Assembly (NCBI GenBank): GCA_027625915.1
Contig: JANTQA010000036.1
Location: forward strand, 11,181,001-11,245,000
DNA: 64,000 nt
Reading direction: 5' to 3'
From: Anaeramoeba flamelloides
Taxonomy: Eukaryota; Metamonada; Anaeramoebidae
The position numbers were made by a program, and so were the translations under genes. The notes beneath the pieces are model-generated. The model did no database searches, was not told where the DNA came from, and saw nothing but the letters and a program-made list of their open reading frames with translations. Positions 12,516-24,249 of the stretch are shown one piece after another (within the stretch, counting starts at the first letter, position 1; each line of letters begins with the position of its first letter).

Positions 12516-15500
12516 GAATAAAACCATGATTATTAATATAGATTATAATAATTTTAAGTAATAGTCATTTAGTTTTTTTTAATTTAATAGGATTAAAATC
12601 ATAATTTTACAAAATTATTTTGAATTATTATAAACTGTATTAGATTTTCGTAGGTGTCACTAAGTGCCGCCGAGTGCTGTAGAGTGTCATCAAGTGCCTA
12701 GCTTTTCCAGAATTCAAAAGAATAGAGAAAAATCTAAGATTTTACTCAATTCTTTTAAATACTGGAAAAGCTAACGGCAGTTTTTATTTCTTAAGGGATT
12801 AGTGTCACCATAGATTTCTCTATAATCAAAGTATGTTGTAATTGTGTGTAAATGATATTAGTGCGCCATGGTTTCTGTGACTCTAAAAAATCTATTATAA
12901 ATATTATTACACAATAAATTATTACATTTTTTACTAATGGTCACTATTAAAAAATTTTCATTTTGAAATTTTTTTTTTTAATTCCTTTTCCAAATATAAA
13001 ATTTGAAACTCCAAATAATAGTATTCCAGTATTTAGTAATTCATATTTTGAACCTCCATAGGTAACTATTTTTTTAATTTTTAAGATTAACTCAATATTG
13101 GTCAACATAAAAACCCAAAGAATGATTAATTTTGTTTCCTTTTTATAAAGCCAATTGTAACATAAATATATTTATAATATTTGAGAAATAATTTGTCAAA
13201 AAAATCTATTGGTTAATTATTTCATTTTTTTGTAAAAAAAATTGAATTTTTTGACTATTAATCTACATTTTGCCACAAATTTAAGAAAGTTATTTTGCAA
13301 CCTCGGAAGTCTGAATATTGATAATTCAACCTTTAAATTTATGGTGAAGTGCAGATTTTTTTCTGAAATTGTTGGGTTTTTTACTAATACAAGGATTATT
13401 TTTAATTGATAAGATCAACAAATATTACTACTTTACTAATCGAATTTTTTAGAGACATTTGAACCATGTAGCACCAATGTGGTTACACCCAATAACAACA
13501 TACTTTGATCCTAGGTTTGTCCCTTGTAGACACTAATACTTAAATTAAAAAAAAACCTAACGGTGGTATTCTTGGTTTTTTTCTGTTTTATTCTAAAAAA
13601 ATCTATTGATTTTTGAAATAAATTGAAAAATCAAGAAAACCCATCGATATAGGTCAGTTTATCTTTACCAATCTTGATGAGATATTTTTTATACTTTTTT
13701 ATAATCTGCTTTTTTTTTTTTTTTTTCTTTTTTCTGATGACTCCTTTCCACAATAAATAAATTGTATTTATTTTTTCTTTTTCAATCTTCGATTAAATAT
13801 TCAAAAAATGGTTAATTAATTTCATGAATTTTCCAAAATCAAAAAAAAAAAAATTCAATACTTTTAGTTAATTTAGGCTTATCAAAAAGAAATCCAAGTT
13901 AAAATAATAATAATTTTGAAGAAGAAAAAGCAGAATAAGAAGAAGAGGAAATAAATCTAAAAGATGTGGAAAAAATTACATTTGTATCACCGCCAGAAAC
14001 AAATAGTAAACTATCGTCTGTTAAAGATTGAGGGGTAGTTTTAAATTGTTTTTCATCGGTCCAATTCGTATCATCTGAGGAATCGCCAGCAATTAATCTA
14101 TAAATGGTGTTTGGAGTTAATCCCGTTAATGATACATAATGAATCCATCTTTTGTCATCAAACTCAATTTCATAAGTTATGCCAGTTGTTGATGAAGTAT
14201 AGTCACTTTCTGTTGATAATCCATATTTGACAGTTGGTTCTCCTTTTAATTGTTTTGAAGTATGGAATGTAACAATCATTTCATATCTTAAATCATCTGG
14301 CACAGTTAAATAAATATGGCAAGGTTTGTCTATAATTTAATAAACATTATAATAAAAAAAATAATAAATTAATTAAAAGATATGTACTTGTTTTAGTGAC
14401 TGAATTCCAAAATTTTAATCACACATTTGAAAAATTAAAAGAATTTTCTCATGTTTTTTACTCCTCCAATTGAGAAGTGTCTTAAAGTTACATGACATAT
14501 TTCGGTTTTTGGTTTAAAAATAAGAAATGAATTGGTTTAAATGAATGTGTTTTTTAAATTTGTTATGGTTAAAGTAAAAAACAATAATTTTCAAATAACT
14601 TTAAAATTGTATTTCAATTCAAAAAAAAAAAAAAGGAGTTGAAAATAGCAAAAACAAACAAACAAACAAAACACTGATAATTTTATTAGTGAATTCCAAA
14701 CCACCTCTCTCAGAGTACTTTTAAATTCAAAAAATATTTGCATATTTTTTGTTTCAATTCTATTTCTGAATTTTTTTACACAACTTTGAATAAAGATTTT
14801 ATTGGTTTAAATGTTAAAAAACTTACAAATTTAGGTTTGATCTTGGAAAATATTCTAAAAAAAGAAGTATTCGGAGAGTGGGGCTATCAGATTTAGAATA
14901 AAAGAAATTGAAGTAAAATTTTTTTTAACCATTTAGGAAAAAAAGTTGTACACGATTTTTAATTGGGAACTTTCTCAAAATAAAAAGAAAGATCAATTAA
15001 TAAAAGAAGAAACAAATTAACTTTAAAGAATAATTCATTATATTATTGTCAATCAAACCAACCAAAACAATTTAAGTCTCCTTGATCATACAAATTCGAG
15101 GAGTGGATGTTTTGGAGATCTCAAAAATAGTCAAATTTTTAAACATATTTTTAATGATTGATCAATAAAAGAAAAAAGATATCAAAAAGTTAGTATTAAA
15201 AAAACTGATTTTCTGTTGAATCCTCCATTTTATTTTTAATCATTTATTTTTTTCTTTTATTAATTGATCTTATTTTTTATTGTCTATTTGGTTCCCATTA
15301 AGGTTTCAATTAAAAATCGTGATTAACTTTTTTTCCTATTTTCGCTTTTTTTTCCATAACAGTAATTTTTTTTTAATTTACTATTATCAAAGAACATTTC
15401 AAAAAATAAATTATTACAATGTGTATTTATATTTAAAGCTATAAAAGTTTTAATTCAATGCAAGTTTAAAAAAAATTGATAAATGAAAAATTCAAATAAA

Positions 15501-18500
15501 AAGTTTTGAACATCTTTTTTTGAATTTTACAGTATTTATTTTTGTACTTTTTTAAAAAAAGTTTCTTAGCATAGAAACTTTTAGTATTTTGAATTTTAAT
15601 TCTGAAATTGAGGATCTAAACTATATTTCAGTCAAAGGGGCCCAGTTGTAATGGGTGAATGCCATGTGTTTTAATGGTTTGCTTGGATATTAGAAGTTAA
15701 AAAATATTTTGAGAATTTCCAAATGGAAATCATTTTTTTCAAGTTTTTACTGTTTTTTTAATTTCAAAATTGTCAAAATGGAAAATCAAGAAATTGAAAT
15801 TCGATTTCAAATAATTTTTTTATATTCACAAGGTCATACGCAAAGATATATTGCAGATGAATTAAAGATTGGTCGGAAAAAAGTCAGAGTTTGGATTAAG
15901 AATTGGGAAAATGAACGCCACATGACAAATAAAAAAAAAGGTGGTCCAAAAACAAAAATCACTGAAGAATTAATTCAAATTGTTCAAGAAAAAACAACAG
16001 AGAATAGAAAATCAACTTGTAGGGAGTTGAGTTCTTTTATTAAAAACAACCACCAAAATGTAATTTCTTAACCAACAACAATTTTCCGAATTCGTAAAAA
16101 AATTGGCTTTGATTATAAGCCACCGAGAATTCGTCAGCGTTTAAATGAAACACAGATTGGGAAAAGATTATTGTTTGCTCATGACCATCTTTCCCTCAAA
16201 ACTGATTGGACCCGTGTTGTTTTCTCAGATGAATCATGGTTTTTTATTAATTCCCGAAATAAAAGGATTTGGAGGAAAAGAGGAGAGAATGATGGTTTGG
16301 TTTTTTTTATTTTTATTTTTTTTTTTTTTTTTTGTTTTTTCTAACTTCTATTGAACAACAACAAAAAAACAGATTCTTGTTTTATAAACAAATCTAATTA
16401 TGATACCAAAATTTTGATTTGGGGAGCTTTTTGTATATTTTTTTCCAATCCCAATTAATCATTCTTGATTCTTCTGTGAATTCAGAAATTTATATTGAGA
16501 ATTGTATTAAAGGTTCCAAGCTAATCAAAAGGGCTAATAGGGAATATGGTAAATTCGATTGGACCTTTATGCAAGATGGTGCTCGTCCCTATACTTCGAA
16601 ATTTTCAATGAATTACCTAAGAAAAAAATGTAAAGTATTGGACCCATGGCCTCCAAATTCACCAGATTTAAACCCTATTGAGAACCTTTGGGCTATTATG
16701 GATTCACATCTTGAAAAAAACAGACCAACAAATGTTGAAAATTTTATAGAGGTTCTCTATAATGTCTGGGGAAAATTAAAATGGGAGACTTTGGAAAATT
16801 TAATAAAATCAATGGAAAAGGGGATTCTATTAGTAATTCAAGAAGATGGTGGCCCAATCAATAGTTTGTATTAGAAACAATCCATAAAAACTTTATTTTT
16901 ATTTTTAAATTAATCAACAATAAAAACCAAAAAGAACATCGTTGTTTTTTTCAAAGGGGCCTTTCGTTTTTTTATTTTTTTGTTTTATTTTTTTTTTTTT
17001 TAGATTTGAGTGAATGATAACTATATCAAGAATCAAGTATTAGTAAGTCTATGTGAGTGTGATTTTTTGAATTATCAATACCCTTTTAATAAAAAAAATA
17101 TTCTCAATTTCTATTTTTGCTTGGGCCCCATTGACTGAAACAGAGTTTATTTTGATTAAATAGGCCGATTTATTTGCTTTGAGGTTTTTTTTTTGTCTAC
17201 TGGTATTTGAATTTCAAATGAGAACAAATTCCCATTTTATCTTAGACATCATCTTTAAAATAATGTCTAAACTTTTAAGTTACTGGTTAATACAAAAGAT
17301 AATTGATCAATTAATCATATTGTAAACGGATTTATTCAAATATACTCAGACACACAATTTTTTACTTTTTTTGATAAATAAAATTTAGATTTGAAAAAAA
17401 AAATAAAATAAAGGGTAAATTTTGTTCCCATTATTAATTCAAATACTAGCATCGGGAAGGTTTTGGAAAGACAATGAAGTTGAAATGCATTTGTTTGGCA
17501 ACTAATTAAATTTGAAGATTACTGTTGACTATTTTCACAAGAAGAAAACTGTTTTCAAACCCACCATCTTCGAGTAAAATTGTAATTTTTAACCGGCTCT
17601 GAAAACTTTTGTCGATATTTGGGAAAAAAAAATCATGAGATCAATTTTCAAAATTAAAATAAGTAAAAGAATTTCTCAAAAAAAAAAAAAATGAAAAACT
17701 CAATTTTTTTTACCACATTTTAGATTTTATTCATTTAAAGATTTCTCAAGTTTCAACTTTAAAAATTTTATCAAATAAAAGGAGTTCAGTTAAATAATAG
17801 CAAATATTCAATCAGAGAAGATTCGATCTTAAAAGCCATTGAGAAGATTCAATTTTTTTCTATTATTTTTTTTTCTCTTTATTCAAAGCAAAAGCAAAGA
17901 TCATTCTCGTAAAAGTAAAGTTAACCAAAAAGAAGATTATTCTAACAAAAAGTTAATAATTACGATATCATTTTTTTTTTTTTTTTTTTTGGATTGTTAT
18001 TGAAAGGATCGTTTACTAAATAAGAACTATTGAATCACCAAAAGTCGAATTACAGGTTAACACACAAAAAAAATATTTCCGATCATGCTTATTAAATTTT
18101 TAATCATATGGTTTTGGTCTAGAAATCATTTCATTCGCAGAGTTCCATTACTCTTTTGAAAATCTAATCAATCATTCAATTTGATTCTTATTGATTGTTT
18201 CCGAATATTAAACAATAATACTGAGTTGAAAGGGGAAAAATAATAATCTTTGTCTCTTTGTTTTTGGATAAATTTGTAATATGTCTTTAAGGGCCAATTA
18301 CTGTATTTTTTTGAATAAAAATATTACATTTTTTTTTCAAGATTAATTCAATTTAATTAAATAAAAAGAACAAAGTAAAAAGATAGTATGTATTGGAAAA
18401 ATATTAAAAAAAAATGAATTTATTGTTAAATTCATTTATAAAAGTATTCCAAAAAAAATACATATCAACCATTAAATTACTTCAATAATGTAAAAATGAA

Positions 18501-19944
18501 TTCAAAATTCAATCGAAAATAACAACTTTAAGATTTTTTTATATATAAAAATTAGATTTTGTAGCAAAAATAAAACTGTAAAAATTACAATAACTGGGTT
18601 TCTAATTCTCTAAAATTAAAACAAATATCCTTACACCCCAATAATTTTTTTTTTTAGAATATCTACATATCATTTTTATAACAAAATTCCCTTTTATATG
18701 ATGATTTTTTCCATATTTTTTTAAAAAAATAATCTTATAACGTGTTACAAAGTTTATTGCACAGTTTATAACAAAGATTACTGTTATCAAAGTTGTTATT
18801 ATAAAATTTTTGTCGTTTGTAACATGTTTATAACATGTTTACATTTTTTTTTTTTTATTAGGGTACTTTCTTGTTCTAATTATTTTTATTAAAGATTTGG
18901 TGCCTTATAATTTGTTTAATTGGGATTTTCATTTGATAAAGTTGAACACGAACAGGCCCCAAAAGGTATTTTTTTTAATCAAATAAGGAATTTTCAATAA
19001 AAAAACACATTTTAAAAGTCAATTATTCATTACAAAATATTTTTGGAAAGTAGATCAGAGTTATAAGTAATTATTTTTTGAAAAAATATTTTGTTTTCAA
19101 AATAGAGGGTTTGCCACCAAAAACATATAATAAAAATATCATTCGGGAAAGAGAAGTCTGAAATTTTCATTATAATTTGGTTTAAATGTGATTAGTAATC
19201 TTTTAAAATTGAAACAAAAAATGTATTATTGTAGTGTTCTCATACTTTTTTTTTGTTTCATTTTTAAATTGAATTTGTTGAAGTGTTGATTTTTTATGGA
19301 TCGAAAAAAAACATAAAGAAGTTGTAGATTTATATTTTTGGTTTGATTTCTTAGCCACTGAAAAGAAGGCACCCAACTAAACAACAACAACGATCTACAT
19401 TTTTTGCTTGAACATGTTTTGTCAAAAATTTCCATATTTCAATTTTGAAATAAAAAATAAAATTAACAGTTCGATAAAAATGATTTTATTTGGAGACAAT
19501 TTAGTTCTTCAGGACTTAGATTCTTATGATCATTTGGATTATATTATGGGGTGTGTTATTGGTGATCATTTATGTAAGAACGTGACTGGTCTGCAAACCA
19601 CCATCTTCTCGTGAAAATGGTCATTCAAATTCGCGAATTCTAAAAAATTTTGTCTCGTAAAAAGGTTTTGAATAAAAAAAATCAAATAAAAGAAATTACC
19701 TTCTGAACAACTTGATTCCATTCTTTTCCGAAACGGTTTTGTACTTGAAAAGCCACTATCGTAAGGGTCTAAGCATAAGTCTTCCATTAAATAAATTGGT
19801 ATTAAACAAACAAGCAGACACAACTTAAAAATTATTAAAGTGAAATAATGAAACAAAATTATTAGGGATTATGGGCAAAAAAAAAGTACAAAAAAAAAAT
19901 TTTACAATAGCAGTGACAATCCCAACCAATCGTTTTTGTGACAT
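7981..19944 (-). CDS. Secreted purple-acid-phosphatase-like metallophosphatase
   Basis: Six exons on the minus strand: 19944-19906, 19823-19700, 14329-13980, 11218-11028, 9863-9318 and 8077-7981. All introns are GT-AG and all phases match, giving 448 residues. The first hydrophobic stretch (LVGIVTAI joined to LCLLVCLIPIYL) is a signal peptide or anchor created by joining exons 1 and 2; exon 2 alone has no ATG before it. An FnIII-like PAP N-domain (about 56-160, KPCHIYLTVPDD) is followed by the metallophosphatase domain: GGD 167-169, GGDIALADGN 194-203, GNHE 235-238, His326 (AYHIPAY), His364 and His366 (NHSH). The enzyme should hydrolyse phosphate monoesters or similar substrates outside the cell or in lysosomes. 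Oddities: Leu199 replaces the tyrosine that gives true purple phosphatases their colour. Introns are 82, 5370, 2761, 1164 and 1240 nt. Exons 3-5 are certain. Exon 6 rests on phase, length and an HTWIVSVNTT core. Exon 1 is the least certain. Confidence 0.85.
8222..8280. repeat. Palindromic repeat family K, partial copy in phosphatase intron 5
   Basis: Contains the right half of a short palindrome found several times in the window: TATTCTTTTAAATACTGGAA followed by AAGCTAAC. The fuller copy is at 12699-12772. Confidence 0.5.
12486..12510. repeat. TA dinucleotide microsatellite
   Basis: About twelve TA units in phosphatase intron 3. Similar runs lie at 46628-46641, 46727-46752, 48039-48074, 48847-48873, 52727-52753, 53434-53460 and 61788-61815. 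Confidence 0.8.
12699..12772. repeat. Palindromic repeat family K, best copy
   Basis: An imperfect palindrome: AGCTTTTCCAG at the left, CTGGAAAAGCTAAC at the right, with AAAAGAATAGAG and CTCAATTCTTTT as inner arms and ATCTAAGATTTT near the centre. Related palindromes lie near 8222-8280, 28413-28482, 28700-28735, 45495-45540, 56636-56700 and 56805-56880. It has the form of a tiny foldback element. It adjoins the left end of repeat family B. Confidence 0.6.
12780..13562. mobile_element. Family B element with inverted ends, copy 2 (in phosphatase intron 3)
   Basis: Terminal inverted repeats can be read directly: ATCAAAGTATGTTGTAATTG near 12826 against its near-complement CAATAACAACATACTTTGAT near 13489-13509. 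Weaker matching continues outwards (GATTAGTGTC near 12799 against GACACTAAT near 13532, then AACGGCAG against CCTAACGG). The body aligns with 560-1260 and 36430-36960. There is no coding capacity, so it is a non-autonomous DNA element or foldback repeat. Confidence 0.6.
14949..15325 (+). mobile_element. MITE-like family E, copy 1 (in phosphatase intron 2)
   Basis: The left end reads ACACGATTTTTAATTGGGAA and the right end carries its complement AATTAAAAATCGTG, with GGTTCCCATTAAGG just inside. The body (TTAACTTTAAAGAATAATTC, GTTGAATCCTCCATTTT) matches 32190-32637 in an ankyrin-gene intron. It is about 375 bp and non-coding. Confidence 0.7.
15626..17140 (+). mobile_element. Tc1-type (DD34E) DNA transposon, decayed
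   Basis: Inverted ends: TTTCAGTCAAAGGGGCCCA at the left and the complement of TTTCAGTCAATGGGGCCCA at the right. The 1515-bp element holds one transposase gene on the plus strand and lies inside phosphatase intron 2, antisense to the host gene. No clear TA target duplication remains beside the ends as drawn, so the true ends may be shifted by a few bases or the duplication has mutated. Confidence 0.85.
15778..16874 (+). pseudogene. Tc1-type transposase pseudogene
   Basis: Starts at ATG 15778 with a helix-turn-helix (SQGHTQRYIADELKIGRKKV), then a second DNA-binding part, then the DDE catalytic core. The first Asp is in VVFSDESWF, the second in FMQDGARPYTS and the Glu in NSPDLNPIENLW. Thirty-four residues separate the second Asp from the Glu, which is the Tc1 DD34E spacing. 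An in-frame TAA lies at 16069-16071 and one frameshift lies in the T-rich run near 16430-16450. The segment 16295-16372 (GTTTGG to ACAG, 78 nt, T-rich) looks like an intron: removing it restores RKRGENDDSCFINKSNYDTK. With only about two breaks it is a fairly young loss, but the copy is not functional as it stands. Confidence 0.85.
17430..19630. other. Remainder of phosphatase intron 2, non-coding
   Basis: AT-rich and without a convincing gene. A weak internal repeat links 17490-17600 and 19480-19630 (CAAACCCACCATCTTCGAG against CAAACCACCATCTTCTCG). Open frames at 18602-18790 and 19226-19614 have no motif and are judged random. Confidence 0.5.
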
Positions 19945-20174
19945 AAAAGTTTGAAAATTTTTTAACCAAAGAGAAAGTGCTTCTTAAAAAAAAGGAATTT
20001 AAAAATTAGTATGTGTTTTGAAAATAAAAAAAAATAGACAACAGAAAGAAAGTTAAGAGGGTTTGTAAAAGCAAATAAAGTTTTTTGTGCTGAACAAAAA
20101 AATGAAAGAAGGTAGCTTTGTGGATTTTATAATAAAAAAAAAAAAAAAAAAAAAATTTGTTCTTTTAAAGGAAA

Positions 20175-20921
20175 CTAACTTTTCAAAAGTTGGTTTTTAG
20201 AAACCTTTTTTTCGTCTTGAACGTCAATCTCTTTTTGGCCAAGATCGAGGTTTGCTTCTAAGGCTTGAATTTTGTTCTTTCGTTTTTTTTTTTTCAGTTT
20301 TGTGTTTGTTTTTGTGTTTGTTTTCTTTTTTGCTTCTAGTTTGTCTAATTCAAGATCCATTTCTGAATTTGTTGAATTATCGTTTTCATCATTTTCTTCG
20401 TTTTTGTTCTCTTTTTCTTCTTCGTCACGGTCAGCCAAGGACTTGTTTGTCAGTTGTTGTTGGCTTTGTGATTTTGATGCATTTTTTTCATTTTCTTTTT
20501 CATCCTTTGACTCGCCAGAAGAAGACGCCGAAGTGTTAGATGAACTTTCGCTTAAAGATGACGACTTAAAATAATTTTGAGTCAAGTTTTCACGATAAAG
20601 GCTTTTTTTAAAAAAGCATGTGATCGTAAAAGGAAAGATTAAAATTGCTAAAATAAATGTAGATGAAATTGGATCCAATTTATCATTTGCTGAAAGTTGA
20701 ATGAAAAACAAAAGAGTGAAGATTAGAGCCAACACCAAACATACAAAATAAGGGATTTGGAGTTTCCGAAGTTCTTTATTTTTGAAACAATATCTCACAT
20801 TAAATCCAAGTCTAAATTCACCGAATATTTGCAAGATGACGCAAACAAGTGCAAAAAAGAGCACAGCGATTCCAAAAGATAAGAGAAAATTGTCAAGCAG
20901 AGAGAGCCGTGGAAAGAGCAT
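20175..20921 (-). CDS. Three-pass membrane protein with charged cytosolic tail, unknown family
   Basis: Single exon of 248 residues; ATG at 20921. Hydrophobic segments lie at about 11-33, 56-76 and 84-104. The loop between the first two is basic (FRLGFNVRYCFKNKELRK), as is the stretch after the third (FFKKSLYR), which suggests the inner face of a membrane. Residues 114-248 are a soluble tail: Ser-rich (about 116-136), then Glu/Asn/Asp-rich, then Lys-rich (KLKKKKRKNK). No enzyme motif is seen and I do not recognise the family. The stop lies 230 bp from the start of the phosphatase gene on the same strand, but each gene has its own promoter in this genome type. A 45-bp block 95-139 bp upstream of the ATG is shared with the ankyrin gene. 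Confidence 0.75.
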   Translation of the reverse strand: MLFPRLSLLDNFLLSFGIAVLFFALVCVILQIFGEFRLGFNVRYCFKNKELRKLQIPYFVCLVLALIFTLLFFIQLSANDKLDPISSTFILAILIFPFTITCFFKKSLYRENLTQNYFKSSSLSESSSNTSASSSGESKDEKENEKNASKSQSQQQLTNKSLADRDEEEKENKNEENDENDNSTNSEMDLELDKLEAKKKTNTKTNTKLKKKKRKNKIQALEANLDLGQKEIDVQDEKKVSKNQLLKS

Positions 20922-21015
20922 TCAAAAAAAAAGTGAATGATTTGCGAAAAGAAAAAGATCAATTGATTTAAGTGATAAAAAAATGATTATTAAGTAGGCT
21001 ATAACTTCACAAAAG

Positions 21016-21060
21016 AATAGCACAAAAATTGTGGTCACTTTTTTTACTTCACTACACTTT
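21016..21060 (-). promoter_or_regulatory. Shared 45-bp upstream block, membrane-protein gene
   Basis: Read in gene direction it contains GAAGTAAAAAAAGTGA and then AATTTTTGTGCTATT, ending 94 bases before the ATG. It matches 34124-34168 upstream of the ankyrin gene at 39 of 45 positions without gaps, in the same orientation. This is inferred to be a promoter or transcription-start element. Confidence 0.55.
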
Positions 21061-22734
21061 TGGGTTTTTTAAAATTGTTTTCTGAATTTAGAAGGTGAAG
21101 AAAAAGATCCAAATTCACAAACTTTTTGTTTGAAAGTTTTTATATTTAAAAATGGAAAAAACAGCTTTCTAAAACCCTTTTAAGTTTCATGAAAAACTGT
21201 TGCAGGTTGTTGAAAGTCAACAAATAATTTTCATCTTGCAAATCTGAAAACAATGTTAATCATTTCACAAATATTATTATTTAAATCATTATTTTGTGTG
21301 CCTTCTTTTGGACTTTCAAAAACTTTAGTCAAGTATTTATAATCTGTCCAAATCGTGAAATAGCTTCTAAACCTTGAAGGTTACAAGGCTAAAAGTTCGT
21401 AAAAGTCTTGAAAGCTTCTTTCGAGATTGTGCTATTCTTGTTGGGAGTATGAAGATTTATTAAATTATGAAATGTTTCGGTTCTCAAATATATCCAAACT
21501 TTGTACTTTGAGAGATTATAATTATTTTAATTTAAAAAAAATTGTATTTTAACTTTGGCCTTTTTGAAAATTTCATATGTGTGAGTTGAAAAAATCTTTG
21601 TGGATTTTTTTGTTAAGATCTTGTTAATTTTTTGGTGGATAAGGTGAAAAATATTTTTTTTCTTGTTACAAAAATTCTTTTTCTAATGATAAAAATTAAC
21701 TAAAATATAATATAAATAGTCTTAGTAATGATTCAATTTTGCTTACCACAAAGGTAATACAAAATAACATACTATATTCATTTCTTTTGATATTTTAAGG
21801 AGTTGTGGGCTAGTAATTTTTTGTTAATTTTTTACATTTTTGTTTTAAATCTTCAAGACAACGGCTAATTTTTGTAACAGGAAAAAAAATTACAAAATGG
21901 AAAAAACAAATGTATAAAAAATATTTCTAAAATTTTCATATTTTTTTGATAAAACTGTTATTTCTTAATTATTGGTGATAATTTTTTTGTATCCAGCAAG
22001 GGCCAAGAAATCTGTAGGTATATTTACTGTATTTTATAACATTCTATTAGATTTAAAAAAGATGGGAAATGATTTAAGGTCGAAAAATGAAAAGAAAATT
22101 GAAAATAGTTTTTTCAAATTCAAAAAAATACCAACATATCCACTAGTTTATTAACTGGAATTAGTTGTCGTATAAAATATCAAATATATCGACGAAGTTT
22201 CCTACTCCTTAAAGTTTACAATCCCTAAAATTAAAAAGTCATTATATATACGCAAGATAATCTTCTTTCAAATTTCAGTGATTGTAAACCGCAAGGGATA
22301 CCAAAAAAGTATTATCAGTAATGAAAAAATTACAATTTTAACAAAAAAACAGGAACCTTTTAAGAAATAATTTTTCCATATGTTATATTGTCAAATCAAT
22401 TTTGATAATAAAATGGGGGTGAAAAGATAAATTTTCCAATTTTTCCTTTACCTATTGTTCACTGGTCCTTGAAGATATCGGAAACTGAAATCCCCAAACT
22501 CGTTTAATGTCAATATTTACAATCTTAAAGTCAATTTCAAATGTTTTAAAAAAAGAATTAATCAAAAAATCCAAAAAAAATTACAATTATTACTATTTTT
22601 TACAATTAAATCTCTTTTTTTAGAAAAATTTTATATGTTTAAATTTTGGTTTTTTCTGTTATTTGGAATTCTTTTTTGATCCTAATGATCAATCTAATTT
22701 TTTTGATTTGATTTATGCTGTTAAGGGTTTAGGT

Positions 22735-23420
22735 ATTTACCGTAAATATACACTATACTCAAGGGCTGACCCGAGACCAAAAAGGGTATTGTTAAATAGC
22801 CCTTCTTTTGGTTGATAAAATTTAAATAACAAAAAAAAATTCTATTAGATCTTCTTGGTAAAAAATTCAATGAAGAAAAATAAGTTTTAAAGAGTTCTCA
22901 ATTTCCAAAAATCAAAATTTAAAAAACAATAATTCATCTTTTCATATTTTCTATTTCCAAATGGTTAAATTTCTTCAATTTAAAACAAATTGCTTTCTTG
23001 AAAATAACAATCAATTTAATTCAATTTAATCTGATTTTCGGTTATTTAGTAACCCTAGAAATTTGACCAAGTATGGATTATGTATTATTCATAAGATAAA
23101 AATAACTCATTTGAAAAATGAAAAAAAAGAAAAAAAAAAATCACTGAAATCTCAATAGGCGCCATTGGGTGACACTTCAAAACTGACATAGTTGTTTTCA
23201 AAATTGTAATTCACGACCATTCTAATTGGAAATTGAGTATCACTCTTTGGTGTTTTTTTCTAAAAATGTCCTCATCTTTACTTGTTGATTTTTGGAGATC
23301 GATCGTACATCATAGGTTGGTTGGTTTTTGATTGGTGTTAGGTCCTCATAAAAATTACTAATTTTTTTTTTCCAGTTCAAAAAATTTTTCACTTTAATGA
23401 CTGGACACTTACAATGAAAA
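22735..23420 (+). repeat. Dispersed repeat family D, copy 1
   Basis: Aligns along its length with 42490-43180 in sirtuin intron 1. Shared blocks include CTCAATTTCCAAAAATCAAA, TTTCTTCAATTTAAAACAAA, AATAACTCATTTG and GTTGTTTTCAAAAT. The right-hand block near 23280-23337 (GGAGATCGATCGTACATCAT and flanks) is almost identical in both copies, while the rest is much more diverged. Confidence 0.7.
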
Positions 23421-23879
23421 ATTAGTTAAACAATATTTGAAAGGGGGGGACTTTAACAACCGTTTAACACTAAAAACCGATTTGACAATTTTTTCTTGTA
23501 TGATTATTACTCAGAAATATATTTTCCCTTATAAAATTTTATTTCAACACTCAAAAACACAGTTAGAAAATACTATCACAAAAATACAATTTTTTTTTTT
23601 TTTCATTTTAATTGTACAGTATTGTTTAAGAATAAAATAATCCAAAAATAATAACTCGTGAGAGCGAGATCAGGAAAACAATACTACATCAAAAGAATCA
23701 TACATATATATTTTTTTACCTAAGGAAATAAATAATAATTAGAATTAGTATGAAAGAAATAATAGTTAAAATAGTAAACAAATATTTCCATTCTGTAACA
23801 TCCCCCCCCCTATTTTTTGAGGTCATTCTATAGAGTGTTGGGGTGTTGGGGATTTCTCTTTTATTAGAGAAATCTTTTG

Positions 23880-24060
23880 ATTTTTTGAATAAATAGAAAA
23901 CCCAAAAAAAACCTAGTGAGAATCAATTGATTTTCCAAATAAAATTGAAAACCTCAAAAAAACCTAGAACACTTCACAAATAAATAGAAAACTCAAAAAA
24001 ACCTAACGAAAATCTATTCTTTTTGGGAATAAACAGAAAACACAAGAAAACTGAACGAAA
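23880..24060 (+). repeat. Degenerate tandem repeat, about 4 units of roughly 45 bp
   Basis: The unit contains AAATAGAAAACTCAAAAAAA followed by CCTAACGAAAATC. Four imperfect copies follow one another. A related motif (AAAAACCTAACG) occurs at 13550-13562 and 45606-45615, at the ends of other repeats. Confidence 0.55.
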
Positions 24061-24249
24061 GTAGATAAATTTTTAATTTGGTCATATCCAATGATATTAT
24101 TATTATTTATAATAATACTTGAATTATTTTTCTTCTTTTTTTTTTTTATTTGATCAAATTGTCTTTAATTATTATTTTCTCTCAAAAAATAAAAAGATTG
24201 GGAAAAATTTTCTGGATGTAAATAGTTATATGTGAGAATTGGATTTAAT

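Noticed and set aside
15626-17140. The Tc1 relic as the source of the family A MITEs
   Set aside because: Ends differ (TTTCAGTCAAAGGGGCCC against CAGTCAGTTTCACTTTT); only CAGTCA is shared.
19226-19614. Small frames on both strands within phosphatase intron 2
   Set aside because: Lie in a weakly repeated stretch (also near 17490-17600); no conserved motif.
21972-22154. Possible isolated exon (PARAKKSVG)
   Set aside because: Bounded by AG and GT, but no neighbouring exon continues it and no family is recognised.
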